From Gemmobacter lutimaris (GTDB lineage: Bacteria > Pseudomonadota > Alphaproteobacteria > Rhodobacterales > Rhodobacteraceae): a DNA stretch of 64,000 nucleotides. Where the stretch lies: positions 248,001 to 312,000 of the forward strand of contig NZ_QXXQ01000004.1 in the NCBI RefSeq assembly GCF_003570715.1, given 5' to 3'. The position numbers were made by a program, and so were the translations under genes. The notes beneath the pieces were generated by a model that saw only the letters and a list, made by a program, of their open reading frames with translations, ran no database searches and was not told the origin of the DNA. The first letter of the stretch is position 1; each line of letters starts with the position of its first letter. Of this stretch, positions 21,564 through 31,803 are shown in pieces.

Positions 21564-22019
21564 ATGACCAAGATCAGTTTCGGATCGCACCCCTATCTGC
21601 TGGGCTTTGAACAGCTTGAACGGCTGGTCGAACGCACCGCGAAGGGCTCGGGCGAGGGCTATCCGCCATTCAATATCGAGGCGGTGTCGGAAAATGCCTA
21701 TCGCATCACGCTGGCCGTGGCGGGCTTCCGCGAGGAAGAGCTTTCAATCACAGTCGAGGACCGTCAGTTGGTCATTCGTGGCCGCCAGTCTGACGACGAG
21801 GGCGAACGGGTGTTCCTGCATCGCGGTATCGCCAGCCGCGCCTTCCAGCGCAGCTTCGTGCTGGCCGACGGGGTCGAGGTTTCGGGGGCTCATATGGAGC
21901 ACGGTCTTCTGCACATCGACCTGCGCCGAATCGTTCCCGATACCGTGGTGCAGACCATCCCGATCCGCACTTCCCGCAGCGCCGCCGAGGCGCCGGTAAA
22001 GCGGATCGAGGCAAAGTGA
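21564..22019 (+). CDS. Hsp20/IbpA-family small heat-shock protein
   Basis: Small heat-shock protein of 151 residues that binds unfolding proteins. The alpha-crystallin domain spans about 35-130 with the typical YPPFNIEAVSENAYRITLAVAGF and EEELSITVEDRQLVIRGRQ, and the GDDEGERVFLHRGIASRAFQRSF-like strand region follows. The C terminus has an IPI motif (TIPIRTS) for oligomer contacts. The start ATG at 21564 is chosen by alignment, although the frame is open far upstream. A DUF1150 gene follows after 13 bases, a linkage common in Rhodobacterales. Confidence 0.93.
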   Translation: MTKISFGSHPYLLGFEQLERLVERTAKGSGEGYPPFNIEAVSENAYRITLAVAGFREEELSITVEDRQLVIRGRQSDDEGERVFLHRGIASRAFQRSFVLADGVEVSGAHMEHGLLHIDLRRIVPDTVVQTIPIRTSRSAAEAPVKRIEAK

Positions 22020-22032
22020 AAGGAGACGGATC

Positions 22033-22260
22033 ATGGATGTGAAAGTCGATTTTTTCCCCGAAAGCGCGGATCGCATCGTCTATGTGCGTCCCGTTGCGGT
22101 GGCTGACCTGCCCGAGGAAATCCGCAATCAGGCCGACGGGATCGCCGTGCTTTACGCCGTGCACCGTCCCGATGGTGAAAGGCTTGCCCTGGTGCGCGAC
22201 CGGGCGCTGGCCTTCGCGCTGGCGCGGCAGAACGATCTGGCCCCCGTCAGCGCGCATTGA
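22033..22260 (+). CDS. DUF1150 protein
   Basis: Small acidic protein of 75 residues (VYVRPVAVADLPEEIRNQ, then GIAVLYAVHRPDGERLALV and ARQNDLAPVSAH) matching DUF1150, found almost only in alphaproteobacteria. The AAAGGAGACGG ribosome site is strong. Immediate linkage to hsp20 implies co-expression under stress, but no function is known. Confidence 0.85.
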   Translation: MDVKVDFFPESADRIVYVRPVAVADLPEEIRNQADGIAVLYAVHRPDGERLALVRDRALAFALARQNDLAPVSAH

Positions 22261-22263
22261 GGA

Positions 22264-22287
22264 GCCGCCCGTGCGCGGGCGGTTTCG
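22264..22287. terminator. Terminator after hsp20-DUF1150
   Basis: CCGCCCG-TGCG-CGGGCGG followed by TTT, four bases after the DUF1150 stop and between convergent genes. Confidence 0.7.
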
Positions 22288-22299
22288 GCTCAGGGGCTT

Positions 22300-23103
22300 T
22301 CAGGGCCAGATGCCGAAAGTCTTGCGCAGATATTCTGCGCAGACCCGGTTTGCCCCGGCCCTGTCCATTCCGTTTTCATTGTGATGCAGCAAAGGCTCGA
22401 TCAGCCGGGTTTCGGTAACCATGTCGCCGCGGCGGCAGCCGGACCCCACCCAGATCTTGCGTCCGGTGAGCTCCAGCATGCCTGACAGCCAGATATCATC
22501 GACCAAGCGGGCGGCGGGGGGCATCTCGAACACACGTTCGTCCAGCCAGTCCGACCGGATCATTGCCCCGGCGAAGCCGCAGAGCAGGCTGGCATAGCCC
22601 GGCTCACGCACCACATCCAGTGGCCGCCCGTCCGGCCCGCGTCGGGCGCGTCCGTCGGCCAGTTCATCCTCGGTCGGCGGGCCCAGAACCACATGCGGTG
22701 CGGGGGGCGTGCTGCGCTTCAGTCCGGTCTGGCGAAACAGGTTGGTGCCGAATTCCGCCAGCGCGTCCAGCGGTCGTTCCCGCCGCATCGCTGCGAAACG
22801 CGCAGTCCAGTCGGGATCATACCTGGCGTCATCGTCGCAGAACAGCAGATCGACAGGCGCGGTCCGGTGACGGCAGATGGCGGGCAGAACCTTGGTGGCA
22901 GGGCCCCAATCCTCGTCATGATCCACGACGGTCACCCAGTCCGGCAGGGCCGGAAGGGCGGGGCGGGTGCCGGGAAAGCGGCGATAGCGGCGCGGCAGAT
23001 GCAACTCGACCGCGCGCGGGCGATGACGCTGTGCGCCGATGGCATCGAATACCTTGCCCAGATGTCCATAGCGCGGCGGGATACTGGTCAGGGTCACGAT
23101 CAT
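22300..23103 (-). CDS. Glycosyltransferase-like protein
   Basis: Cytosolic protein of 267 residues. It begins MIVTLTSIPPRYGHLGKVFD, has VDLLFCDDDARYDPDW (about residue 84 onward), a DxD-type metal/nucleotide-sugar motif, and WGPATKVLPAI. This resembles GT-A-fold glycosyltransferases often annotated simply as hypothetical in Rhodobacterales. Acceptor and donor unknown. It stands alone between convergent DUF1150 and the upstream trxB. Confidence 0.65.
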   Translation of the reverse strand: MIVTLTSIPPRYGHLGKVFDAIGAQRHRPRAVELHLPRRYRRFPGTRPALPALPDWVTVVDHDEDWGPATKVLPAICRHRTAPVDLLFCDDDARYDPDWTARFAAMRRERPLDALAEFGTNLFRQTGLKRSTPPAPHVVLGPPTEDELADGRARRGPDGRPLDVVREPGYASLLCGFAGAMIRSDWLDERVFEMPPAARLVDDIWLSGMLELTGRKIWVGSGCRRGDMVTETRLIEPLLHHNENGMDRAGANRVCAEYLRKTFGIWP

Positions 23104-23240
23104 GGGCGGGCACTTGCGGCAGGCTGAGAGGAGGATAGAGCGGGATGCGACACTTGCGCCGCATCCCCAATGAATCAGCCAGATCGCGCTGCCGCAACCC
23201 CTGTTTCAATCCGCCGGGGTCTGTTGCCCGATAAAAGGCA

Positions 23241-24269
<1,029 letters not shown>

Positions 24270-24373
24270 TCATCGGGCGAAATAATATTGCGCCTGAGGC
24301 CGCAAAATCCTAATGTCCGCGCAAAACGTCGGGCCACCTGCTACAAGGGCCCGCGCAGCAAGGATATCTTTAC

Positions 24374-24874
24374 ATGGCCGGCTCCAAACTGGACCCAATC
24401 GACCGTCACATTCTGGCTGAGCTTCAGGCTGACGGGCGGATGACCAATGTCGAGCTTGCCAAACGGGTGGGCATATCGGCGCCGCCCTGCCTGCGCCGGG
24501 TGCGGACGCTGGAGGAATCGGGCTATATCAAAGGCTACCACGCCGATGTCGATGCGCGCGAACTTGGGTTCGAGGTGCAGGTTTTCGCAATGGTGCGGCT
24601 GCAAAGCCAGGCCGAGGCCGACCTCAGCGCCTTCGAGGCGCGCTGCCGGGCCTGGCCGCTGGTGCGCGAGTGCCATATGCTGAACGGCGAGATCGACTTC
24701 ATCCTGAAATGTGTCGCGCCCGATCTTTCGACTTTCCAGAGTTTCCTGACAGCGGAACTGACCGCCGCCGACAATGTGGCCAGCGTGAAGACCAGCCTCG
24801 TGATCCGCTGCGCCAAGGATGAACCGGGGCTTCCCTTCGACGTTCTGGAAGCGCGGCTGAGCAAGACCGCCTGA
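24374..24874 (+). CDS. Lrp/AsnC-family transcriptional regulator
   Basis: Regulator of 166 residues: N-terminal helix-turn-helix (LDPIDRHILAELQADGRMTN, VELAKRVGISAPPCLRRVRTLEESGYI) and a C-terminal RAM/AsnC ligand-binding domain. Such proteins sense amino acids and form octamers. It is divergent from trxB by 194 bases. The physiological ligand cannot be deduced. A 486-base stretch without a recognised gene follows. Confidence 0.93.
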   Translation: MAGSKLDPIDRHILAELQADGRMTNVELAKRVGISAPPCLRRVRTLEESGYIKGYHADVDARELGFEVQVFAMVRLQSQAEADLSAFEARCRAWPLVRECHMLNGEIDFILKCVAPDLSTFQSFLTAELTAADNVASVKTSLVIRCAKDEPGLPFDVLEARLSKTA

Positions 24875-25360
24875 TCGGTTTCTTTCCCGAAGTCTGGTTA
24901 AATCATCCTCAACCGGAACATCCGGCCTGACGAGCATGCGGGCCGAATGTTCCGGCCGACAGGTGGCAGCCGAAAACACACAGGCGGCCCCTTATCGCTG
25001 CGCAGAGGTTCGCAGCGGGGCCGCCCGCACTGAGCTACACAACCTGTTGCGGATGGCGGGGAGCCAAATTGGGGCAAGGACTTACCGCGCCACCATCCGT
25101 TCTCGAGGACTGTGGCAAAGGTGGCTGAAATCTGGCGTCTTGTCAAAGTCCTAGCGATTTTGTGGCGACAGCGGCGGAAATGTGGCTGGTCATACGGCCA
25201 TTGTTTCTTGGTTTGCGGATAAAGACAGATGCGCTGTCGAAATCTTTCCCCTTGAACGATCATTTCACCGCGAATCACGCAACGCGAAAGGCCGCATCCC
25301 CAGGGACGCGGCCTTTTCGGTCAGTGTCGGGCTGCGCCTGTGGCGCGGCAGGAAACGGGG
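24875..25360. other. Gene-poor stretch with two strong stem-loops and a degenerate direct repeat
   Basis: No convincing coding frame on either strand. It holds an imperfect 15-bp stem at 24913-24955 (CCGGAACATCCGGCC / GGCCGAATGTTCCGG, one mismatch, 13-base loop). A compound hairpin lies at 24983-25025 (GGCGGCCCC / GGGGCCGCC enclosing GCTGCG / CGCAGC, 5-base bulge). A 26-base degenerate direct repeat, 20 of 26 identical, has copies starting at 25111 and 25161. None of the stems is followed by a T-run, so they are not ordinary terminators. A structured RNA or protein-binding region is possible. Confidence 0.5.
25287..25317. terminator. Terminator hairpin downstream of the 48-residue gene
   Basis: AAAGGCCGC (25287-25295) / GCGGCCTTTT (25308-25317) with a 12-base loop. 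On the minus strand it ends the small gene at 25361; the T-run is stronger on the plus strand. Confidence 0.65.
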
Positions 25361-25507
25361 TCAGCGGGCAGCCTGGGCGCGCGCAGGCTGGGCCACGGCT
25401 TTCAGCGCCTGGGGTTTGCGTCGCGCACCACGCTGCCAGGGCATTGCGGGTTGGGTGTTTTCCGAAGCGGCGATCACCGATTTCAGCCAGCGGCGTTCTT
25501 TCTTCAT
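25361..25507 (-). CDS. Small basic protein, 48 residues
   Basis: Short gene read from the ATG at 25505-25507 to TGA at 25361-25363. The product starts MKKERRWLKSVIAASENTQP and continues with AMPWQRGARRKPQALKAVAQ and a short Ala/Arg-rich tail. It is strongly basic, with no membrane segment. GGAGCAGGAC lies just upstream of the ATG, and a hairpin terminator lies downstream. I have the impression, which I cannot check here, that KKERRWLKSV followed by PWxRGxRR is conserved in small proteins of this order. Role unknown; a nucleic-acid- or ribosome-associated protein would fit the charge. Confidence 0.6.
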   Translation of the reverse strand: MKKERRWLKSVIAASENTQPAMPWQRGARRKPQALKAVAQPARAQAAR

Positions 25508-25734
25508 GTCCTGCTCCTGCATCCTGCATCTGCCCGGTCCTGCGGGCTTTCCATGCTCAGAAAATGCCGGGGATTTGCGGCAGGCTTGCGGGGGGATTGT
25601 GGCAATCCGTCAAATTAGACAGATTTTTCCGAGGCCGGATCGGCCGCTGAATGGGCCTTGTTTTCCACGTTTCGGAAACGATATGGCGTGATTGTTTCGC
25701 AAATTGCGGCAAATCGCGGGCAGACCTGCCGCAA

Positions 25735-26490
25735 TCACAACCGGATGCAGGAGATCAGCCGCCCGTAATCGGCCTCGCCGCGATGGGTGGTGCGGCGATA
25801 GGAATAGAATCGCTCGGCATCGGCATAGGTGCAATGGCGCGTCCATTCGGCCTCGCCCACGCCCGCCGCGCGCAGGCGCCACAACGCATAGCCCGGCAGG
25901 TTGAACAATGCGCGGTCGCCCTTGCCATTGGCGAAGAAGCGGGCGGTTTCGCGATCTTCGTCAATGAAGGCTTCGACAAATTCGGGGCCGACCTCATAGG
26001 CGGCCTGGCTGATCGTCGGCCCGATCACGGCGCGGATGCGCGCGCGATCAGCCCCAAGGGCCTCCATCGCTTCCAGCGTCGCCTCCAGCACGCCTTCTTT
26101 GGTGCCGCGCCAACCGGCATGGGCGGCGCCGATCACCTGTGCCGTCGCGTCGGCAAACAGCACAGGCTGGCAATCGGCGGTCAACACACCCAGCACCAGC
26201 CCCGGAACCCGCGTCACCATGGCATCGGCCTGTGGCGGGGGGCCCGCCTGCGGGCCGGTCACGGTGATCACATCGGCGGAGTGCACCTGATGCACACTGA
26301 CAAGCGCCGCAGCCTCCACCCCCATGGCCTGTGCGACGCGGCCACGGTTGATCGCAACCGCCTCGGCCAGATCGGAAGAGCCGCTGCCGCAGTTCAGCCC
26401 GGCAAAGATGCCGGAAGAGGCCCCGCCCTTGCGTGTGAAAAAGCCGTGCCGGACGGGGGCGAGAGTCTGGGAGGTGATGATTTCGATCAT
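25735..26490 (-). CDS. pgeF: Peptidoglycan editing factor PgeF (YfiH / laccase-domain)
   Basis: Protein of 251 residues from the family once called multicopper polyphenol oxidase, now linked to removal of misincorporated amino acids from peptidoglycan precursors. Zn-binding motifs are visible: VSVHQVHSADV, LTADCQPVLF and AAHAGWRGTKEG. The ATG overlaps the stop of the methyltransferase gene (ATGA), so the two are translationally coupled. Order lgt-midA-pgeF is common in alphaproteobacteria. Confidence 0.92.
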   Translation of the reverse strand: MIEIITSQTLAPVRHGFFTRKGGASSGIFAGLNCGSGSSDLAEAVAINRGRVAQAMGVEAAALVSVHQVHSADVITVTGPQAGPPPQADAMVTRVPGLVLGVLTADCQPVLFADATAQVIGAAHAGWRGTKEGVLEATLEAMEALGADRARIRAVIGPTISQAAYEVGPEFVEAFIDEDRETARFFANGKGDRALFNLPGYALWRLRAAGVGEAEWTRHCTYADAERFYSYRRTTHRGEADYGRLISCIRL

Positions 26491-27566
26491 GGTTTGTCTC
26501 GGGGCGGTTCCGCCGGAAAGCCCGGCGGCGGTGCGGTGCCGGGGCGATGCAGGGCCAGCGCCTTGAACAGCGTTCCCATTTCTTCGGGATCGGTCAAGCG
26601 CCGAGTTGCCGCCAGATGCGACTGAAGCGCCGCACCGTCCAGCCTTTGGGCCAAAGCGGCCGCGCGTGCCTCGATCCCCAGCGCGCCCAGCAGCGCCCCC
26701 TGCGTGGTATAGGCGGCCGGGCAGGGCGTCGCTTGGGCCAATGCGGCAAAATCGACATGCGCGGTCAGATCGGCGGCGCCGGGGGCGGCCAGCGGATCGG
26801 TGAAGGCGTGGTTGCGGAGCGCCTGAAACGTATCGCCGCGCGACTGCCAGCCGCCATAATCGAGGATCAGCGCCACCCCGCCGTGCTGCGTGATGCGTGC
26901 GCCGAGGGGTGCCATCACCGGCAGGGCGGCGGGACAGATTTCCACTACCTCGCCCGGCGCCGTGTCGGCCAGCCGGTGATCCAGCGCGGCAATCGGCAGG
27001 GCCGGGCCGCGCGCCAGAGACAAGGCGCCGTCGCGCAAGGTGACGACGGTTTCCTCCCAGCCGGTCGCGGCCCGTGTGAATTGCCGGATCGGCAGGGCGT
27101 CGAAGAATTCATTCGCCAGCAGGAACAGCGGTGCCTCGGGCAGATCGTTCGCGCTGTCCAGCCATGTGACCGGATGTGCGCCCAACGTGGCGTGCTGGCG
27201 GGCACGCAGGGCGGGCGAGGCCTCGACCAGCGTGATCTGTGCGGCCCCATGAAAGCCCGGCACCCGCGCGGTGGCGCGCAATACATCGGCCATCAGCGTG
27301 CCACGTCCGGGGCCAAGCTCGGCCAGCGTGAAAGGCGCAGGCGCGCCAAGGTCAAGCCAGCTTTGGGCGAGGCACAGCCCCAGAAGCTCGCCGAACATCT
27401 GGCTGATTTCCGGCGCGGTGATGAAATCACCCGTCTGCCCGAAAGGCTCATGCGTCGTGTAATAGCCGTGATCGGGGTGCAGCAGACATTCGCCCATGTA
27501 TTCCGCCAGCGTCATCGGCCCTGCGGCGGCGATACGGGCGCGCAGGATCGGCTTAAGCGGAGTCAT
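26487..27566 (-). CDS. MidA/NDUFAF7-family SAM-dependent methyltransferase
   Basis: Protein of 359 residues with the family block [19 protein letters not shown] followed by [15 protein letters not shown], and the SAM-binding [16 protein letters not shown]. The mitochondrial homologue NDUFAF7 methylates an arginine of complex I; bacterial targets are not established. The start at 27566, with GGAG upstream, overlaps the lgt end by 14 bases; a start 6 codons earlier is possible. It forms part of an lgt-midA-pgeF operon. Confidence 0.92.
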   Translation of the reverse strand: MTPLKPILRARIAAAGPMTLAEYMGECLLHPDHGYYTTHEPFGQTGDFITAPEISQMFGELLGLCLAQSWLDLGAPAPFTLAELGPGRGTLMADVLRATARVPGFHGAAQITLVEASPALRARQHATLGAHPVTWLDSANDLPEAPLFLLANEFFDALPIRQFTRAATGWEETVVTLRDGALSLARGPALPIAALDHRLADTAPGEVVEICPAALPVMAPLGARITQHGGVALILDYGGWQSRGDTFQALRNHAFTDPLAAPGAADLTAHVDFAALAQATPCPAAYTTQGALLGALGIEARAAALAQRLDGAALQSHLAATRRLTDPEEMGTLFKALALHRPGTAPPPGFPAEPPRDKP

Positions 27567-28446
27567 CGGCGCTCCGACGGGCATTAACGATAAAGTAAGC
27601 TCCTGCGAGGATCATGGGCAGGGACAGCAACTGACCGGCCGTCAAACCGTAACCGCCAAGATGGAGGTAAAGACCCAGAGGATTGTCAGGTGTCACGAAT
27701 TGGGCATCGGGCTGGCGCACGAATTCCACCAGAAACCGTGCAAGACCATAGCCTGCGATGAAGGTGCCCGCGATCAGACCGGGGCGACGGAAGGCGCTGG
27801 CGGCGCGGAACGCCATCCACAGCAGCAGCGCGCCAAGGATCAGCCCCTCCATCCCCGCTTCGTAAAGCTGGCTGGGGTGGCGGATGCAGGGCATGTCCAG
27901 CGTGGCGCAGGATTGTGCGGCTTCACCGGGGAAGGCCACGCCCCAGGGCAGGGTGGTCGGGCGCCCCCAAAGCTCGGCATTGACGAAATTCGCCAACCGT
28001 CCGAGCAACAGGCCCGGCGGGGTGGCCAGTGCCAGCAGATCGGCAGTGGTCAGCATCGGGATACCTTCGCGCCGACAGAACAGCGCCGCCGCAACGATGA
28101 CGCCCAGAAAACCGCCGTGGAAGGACATGCCGCCTTCCCAGACCCGCAGAATCTGCGCGGGATGTTCAAGGTAGAAGCCGGGTTGATAGAACAGCACATA
28201 GCCCAGCCGCCCGCCCAGAACGACGCCGAGGATGATCCAGGTCAGCAGCCGATCAAGCTGTTCCCCTGTCATCGGCGGATTGCCGGACCAGAAGCGCGGT
28301 GTGGTCAGCACTCGAAGCACCAGACGCCAGCCAATCAGCAGACCGGCGATATAGGCCAATGCATACCAGCGCAGCGCGAAGGTGACCCCGAACAGATCGA
28401 CCGAGAACACGTCGGGCGACAGGTCGGGGAAGGGGATGTAGCTCAT
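27553..28446 (-). CDS. lgt: Prolipoprotein diacylglyceryl transferase
   Basis: Inner-membrane enzyme that attaches diacylglycerol to the lipobox cysteine of prolipoproteins. The 297-residue protein has several membrane helices, the essential HGG region ([10 protein letters not shown], about 108-117) and the Lgt signature [13 protein letters not shown] (149-161). It is the first gene of lgt-midA-pgeF. Likely substrates in this window include the two TPR lipoproteins and the OmpA lipoprotein of the tad locus. Confidence 0.97.
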   Translation of the reverse strand: MSYIPFPDLSPDVFSVDLFGVTFALRWYALAYIAGLLIGWRLVLRVLTTPRFWSGNPPMTGEQLDRLLTWIILGVVLGGRLGYVLFYQPGFYLEHPAQILRVWEGGMSFHGGFLGVIVAAALFCRREGIPMLTTADLLALATPPGLLLGRLANFVNAELWGRPTTLPWGVAFPGEAAQSCATLDMPCIRHPSQLYEAGMEGLILGALLLWMAFRAASAFRRPGLIAGTFIAGYGLARFLVEFVRQPDAQFVTPDNPLGLYLHLGGYGLTAGQLLSLPMILAGAYFIVNARRSADDSA

Positions 28447-28584
28447 TCCGGCCTCCGTGACCCCGGTTCGGGTGGGGCCTTTCGCTTGTGTTGCGGGGCT
28501 GCGGCATTGTCAACCGCAGCCGTCCCGGCCCTTGATGCGCCGGGCGACAGGCCGCATATAGGGCCGAAGAACAGGAGTAGCCCG

Positions 28585-28830
28585 ATGCAGACGCGCAGCA
28601 AGTTTCTGGACGACATGTCGCAGCTGATGACCAATGCCATGGGTGTGGCCCAGGGCGCGAAGACCGAGGCCGAGACGGCGATGAAAAGCCTGATGGATCG
28701 CTGGATGGCCGACCGCGATTTCGTCAGCCGCGAGGAATTCGACGCCGTGCGCGCCATGGCGCAGAAGGCGCGCGAGGAAAACGAGGCGCTTTCGGCCCGG
28801 ATCGCGGCGCTGGAAGCGAAGCTGAAGTAA
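28585..28830 (+). CDS. UbiK-family ubiquinone biosynthesis accessory factor (BMFP)
   Basis: Small protein of 81 residues: an amphipathic N-terminal helix (KFLDDMSQLMTNAMGVAQGA) and a C-terminal coiled coil (EEFDAVRAMAQKAREENEAL, then IAALEAKLK). This is the membrane-fusogenic BMFP/UbiK pattern, associated with ubiquinone biosynthesis under aerobic conditions. AGGAG precedes the ATG. It is divergent from lgt and upstream of tRNA-Gly. Confidence 0.85.
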   Translation: MQTRSKFLDDMSQLMTNAMGVAQGAKTEAETAMKSLMDRWMADRDFVSREEFDAVRAMAQKAREENEALSARIAALEAKLK

Positions 28831-28888
28831 GCGGCTGTTTTCGGGGTTGCGAAACGCCCCGGCCCGGTGCTAATCGGGCAGCAGAGCG

Positions 28889-28962
28889 GCGGGTATGGTG
28901 TAGTGGTAGCGCCTCAGCCTTCCAAGCTGATGGGGCGGGTTCGATTCCCGCTACCCGCTCCA
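28889..28962 (+). tRNA. tRNA-Gly (anticodon TCC)
   Basis: 74 bases with encoded CCA. Acceptor arms GCGGGTA / TACCCGC pair perfectly, the anticodon loop is CTTCCAA giving TCC (reads GGA), and the T arm is GCGGG-TTCGATT-CCCGC. D arm TGGTGTAGTGGTAGC-like is standard for glycine. Confidence 0.97.
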
Positions 28963-29019
28963 GTTTTCCTGAAACTTCAGTGTGTCTGACAGTAGCTCTG
29001 CGCGCTTTCAGCGTAATCA

Positions 29020-29044
29020 AAAAGGCCGGGGATGCCCCGGCCTT
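29020..29044 (-). terminator. fabI terminator
   Basis: On the minus strand AAGGCCGGGG-CAT-CCCCGGCCTT followed by TTTGATT, 29 bases after the fabI stop; perfect 10-bp stem. Confidence 0.88.
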
Positions 29045-29073
29045 GTCTGTTCCTGAACCCGCTTCGACCCGGA

Positions 29074-29862
29074 TCAGAGATTGTCGGCCTGCGGCATGCC
29101 GAGGACGTGGAAGCCACCGTCCACGCGCACCACCTCGCCGGTGGTGAAGGCGCCGTAGTCGGAGCACAGCCAGACCGCCGTGCCGCCAACAGCCTCCAGC
29201 GTCGCATTCGACCGCAGCGGTGCGTTCTGTTCGGTGTGCCGGTAGGTCGCGCGGGCGCCCCCGATGGCCGCACCCGCCAGCGTCTTCATCGGGCCGGGCG
29301 AAATCGCGTTGACGCGGATCTTCTGCGGGCCAAGATCGTTCGCCAGATAGCGCGTGGCGCTTTCCAGCGCGGCCTTGGCCACGCCCATCACGTTGTAATT
29401 CGGCGTGACGCGGTTCGATCCCTGGAAGGTCAGGGTGATCAGGCTGCCACCTTCCGGCATCATCTCGGCCGCGCGGCGGCTGACGTCGATGAAGGAAAAG
29501 CACGAAATATCAAGCGAGTGCTTGAAGTTTCCACGGCTGGTATTGATGAACCGGCCCGTCAGCTCGTTCTTGTCGGAGAAGGCGATGGCGTGGACGAGGA
29601 AATCCATCGTGCCCCAGCGATCCTTCAGCGCGCCGAAGCAGGCATCGAGGCTTTCATCGTTGGTCACATCGACATCCACAAGGAAATCGCTGCCGACCGA
29701 GGCCGCCAGCGGCTCCACCCGCTTGCCGAAGGCTTCACCCTGATAGGAAAACGCCAGTTCCGCGCCCTCGTCGGCCAGCGCCTTGGCGATGCCCCATGCG
29801 ATCGAGCGTTCGTTGGCGACGCCCATGACAAGCCCGCGCTTGCCTTTCATCAGATCCGCCAT
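29074..29862 (-). CDS. fabI: Enoyl-ACP reductase (NADH), FabI
   Basis: Last reductive step of each fatty-acid elongation cycle. The 262 residues have the FabI features of the SDR fold: N-terminal GLVMGVANERSIAWGIA, the catalytic Y-x6-K (Tyr156, Lys163 in YNVMGVAK) and ISPGPMKTLA. It follows fabB by 26 bases on the same strand; with fabA it completes a fabA-fabB-fabI operon for unsaturated fatty-acid synthesis. Target class of triclosan-type inhibitors. Confidence 0.96.
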   Translation of the reverse strand: MADLMKGKRGLVMGVANERSIAWGIAKALADEGAELAFSYQGEAFGKRVEPLAASVGSDFLVDVDVTNDESLDACFGALKDRWGTMDFLVHAIAFSDKNELTGRFINTSRGNFKHSLDISCFSFIDVSRRAAEMMPEGGSLITLTFQGSNRVTPNYNVMGVAKAALESATRYLANDLGPQKIRVNAISPGPMKTLAGAAIGGARATYRHTEQNAPLRSNATLEAVGGTAVWLCSDYGAFTTGEVVRVDGGFHVLGMPQADNL

Positions 29863-29888
29863 GCCGGCTCTCCCTGAAACGGGGGCGT

Positions 29889-31118
29889 TCAGCCCCGGTA
29901 TTTGCTCATGACCAGCGTGGCATTGGTGCCGCCGAAGCCAAAGCTGTTGGACAGCACGGAATCCAGCTCCACCCCCTCGCGGTAGGTGGTGACGATTTCC
30001 TCGGGCTTCAGTTCGGGATCAAGCTGGGTGACATTGGCCGAAGCGGTGATGAAATCCCCGTTCAGCATCAGCAGCGAATAGATCGCCTCATGCACCCCGG
30101 TCGCGCCCAGGCTGTGCCCGGTCAGCGATTTGGTGGAGGAGATCGGCGGCACATTGCCATCGCCAAAGACGCGGCGGACGGCCTTCACCTCTGTCACGTC
30201 GCCCGCAGGGGTCGAGGTGCCGTGGGCGTTGATATAGTCGATCTTGCGGCCTTCCGGCAGGGTGGCGACCGCAAGCCGCATCGACCGTTCGCCGCCCTCG
30301 CCCGAGGGGGCCACCATGTCGTGACCGTCAGAGGTGGCGCCGTAGCCGGTGACCTCGGCATAGATCTTCGCACCGCGCGCAAGAGCGTGGTTCAGCTCTT
30401 CCAGCACCACCACGCCACCGCCGCCGGCGATGACAAAACCGTCGCGGGTGGCATCGAAGGCGCGGCTCGCGGTGGCGGGGCTGTCATTATATTTCGACGA
30501 CATCGCGCCCATGGCGTCGAACAGGCAGGACAGCGTCCAGTCCAGTTCCTCGCCGCCGCCGGCGAACACGATGTCCTGCTTGCCCATCTGGATCAGTTCG
30601 ACGCCGTTGCCGATGCAATGGGCCGAAGTCGAACAGGCCGAGGTGATCGAATAGTTCACGCCCTTGATCTTGAAGGGCGTCGCAAGGCAGGCGGAATTCG
30701 TGCTGCTCATGCAGCGGGTCACCATGAAGGGGCCCATGCGCTTGGGCGCGCCCTTTTCGATGACAATCTGATGCGCCTGAAAGAAGTTCGAGGTCGAGGG
30801 CCCGCCCGATCCGACGATGATGCCGGTGCGTTCGTTCGACACGTCGCCCGGCTCCAGCCCGCTGTCGGCCACCGCCTGGTTCATGGCGATGAAGTTATAG
30901 GCGGCACCCGGCCCCATGAAGCGCAGGTCGCGCTTGTCGATATGGTCTTCCAGCACGATCTGCGGCATGCCGTGGACCTGGCTGCGGAAGCCGTGTTCGG
31001 CATATTCGGGCGAGAAGACGATGCCGGATTTCCCGGCGCGCAGGCTGGCTTCCACCTCGGCGGCAGTGTTGCCGATGGGCGAGACGATACCGATGCCGGT
31101 GATGACGACGCGACGCAT
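29889..31118 (-). CDS. fabB: 3-oxoacyl-ACP synthase I, FabB
   Basis: Condensing enzyme needed to elongate the cis-unsaturated intermediate made by FabA. The 409 residues have the active-site cysteine in [13 protein letters not shown] (Cys162) and the two histidine motifs [11 protein letters not shown] and TGHSLGATG. The frame is open far upstream, but the protein family starts at [10 protein letters not shown]; the ATG at 31118 lies 9 bases after AAGGA, whereas 31127 is too close to it. It is 20 bases downstream of fabA. Confidence 0.96.
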   Translation of the reverse strand: MRRVVITGIGIVSPIGNTAAEVEASLRAGKSGIVFSPEYAEHGFRSQVHGMPQIVLEDHIDKRDLRFMGPGAAYNFIAMNQAVADSGLEPGDVSNERTGIIVGSGGPSTSNFFQAHQIVIEKGAPKRMGPFMVTRCMSSTNSACLATPFKIKGVNYSITSACSTSAHCIGNGVELIQMGKQDIVFAGGGEELDWTLSCLFDAMGAMSSKYNDSPATASRAFDATRDGFVIAGGGGVVVLEELNHALARGAKIYAEVTGYGATSDGHDMVAPSGEGGERSMRLAVATLPEGRKIDYINAHGTSTPAGDVTEVKAVRRVFGDGNVPPISSTKSLTGHSLGATGVHEAIYSLLMLNGDFITASANVTQLDPELKPEEIVTTYREGVELDSVLSNSFGFGGTNATLVMSKYRG

Positions 31119-31138
31119 GGTGTTCATTCCTTCCGGGA

Positions 31139-31648
31139 TCAGGAGGCCGAGAGGGCGACCTTCATGTCGGTGACTTGATAGATGACCTCGCCATCGGCTT
31201 CGACGATGCCGTTGGCCACGCCCATGGTCAGGCGGCGGGTCTGGAGGGCCTTGGTGAAATCGACCTTGTAGGTCAGCAGCTTGCGGTCGGGCCGCACCAT
31301 GCCGGTAAGCTTCACCTCGCCCACGCCCAGCGCATAGCCGCGCCCCTGCCAACCGCGCCAGCCAAGGTTGAAGCCGGTCAGCTGCCACAGCCCGTCAAGG
31401 CCAAGGCAGCCGGGCATGATCGGGTTGCCGGGGAAATGGCAGTCGAAGAACCACAGGTCGGGGGTGATGTCGAATTCGGCGACCACATGGCCCTTGCCAT
31501 GTTCGCCGCGATCTTCGGAAATGTCGGTGATGCGGTCCATCATCAGCATGGGCGGCGCCGGAAGCTGCGCATTGCCCGGACCGAACAACTCGCCCCGTGC
31601 GCATTTCAGCAGATCGTCCTTGGTGAAGCTTGTCGGAAATGCCGCCAT
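31139..31648 (-). CDS. fabA: 3-hydroxydecanoyl-ACP dehydratase/isomerase, FabA
   Basis: Introduces the cis double bond at the C10 stage, the branch point of unsaturated fatty-acid synthesis. The 169 residues show the hot-dog fold with catalytic His71 ([10 protein letters not shown]) and Asp85 (LGLDGLWQ). It is the first gene of fabA-fabB-fabI. The upstream gap is shared with a divergent MFS gene. Confidence 0.97.
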   Translation of the reverse strand: MAAFPTSFTKDDLLKCARGELFGPGNAQLPAPPMLMMDRITDISEDRGEHGKGHVVAEFDITPDLWFFDCHFPGNPIMPGCLGLDGLWQLTGFNLGWRGWQGRGYALGVGEVKLTGMVRPDRKLLTYKVDFTKALQTRRLTMGVANGIVEADGEVIYQVTDMKVALSAS

Positions 31649-31803
31649 CTGGCCCTTTTCTCCCTTTATCCTTGGTCCCCTCTATCACCCCGGTCTTGGC
31701 CGTGGCAAGGGTGGCGGGCGGTGTGGCCGCGCGTGGCGGGGCATTGTCGCCGGGCGGGCATGGCTGGGCGGCAATTACGGGCAACGGGGCAGGGTGAAGG
31801 CAA

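Noticed and set aside
24960..25070. tRNA-like sequence on the minus strand (GTGTAGCTCAGTG...)
   Set aside because: A D-arm-like string is present but no matching acceptor stem, anticodon arm or T loop could be folded.
25182..25691. Overlapping plus-strand frames in the gap before pgeF
   Set aside because: Low-complexity, cysteine-rich translation without a ribosome site; the minus-strand 48-codon gene and terminator explain the interval better.
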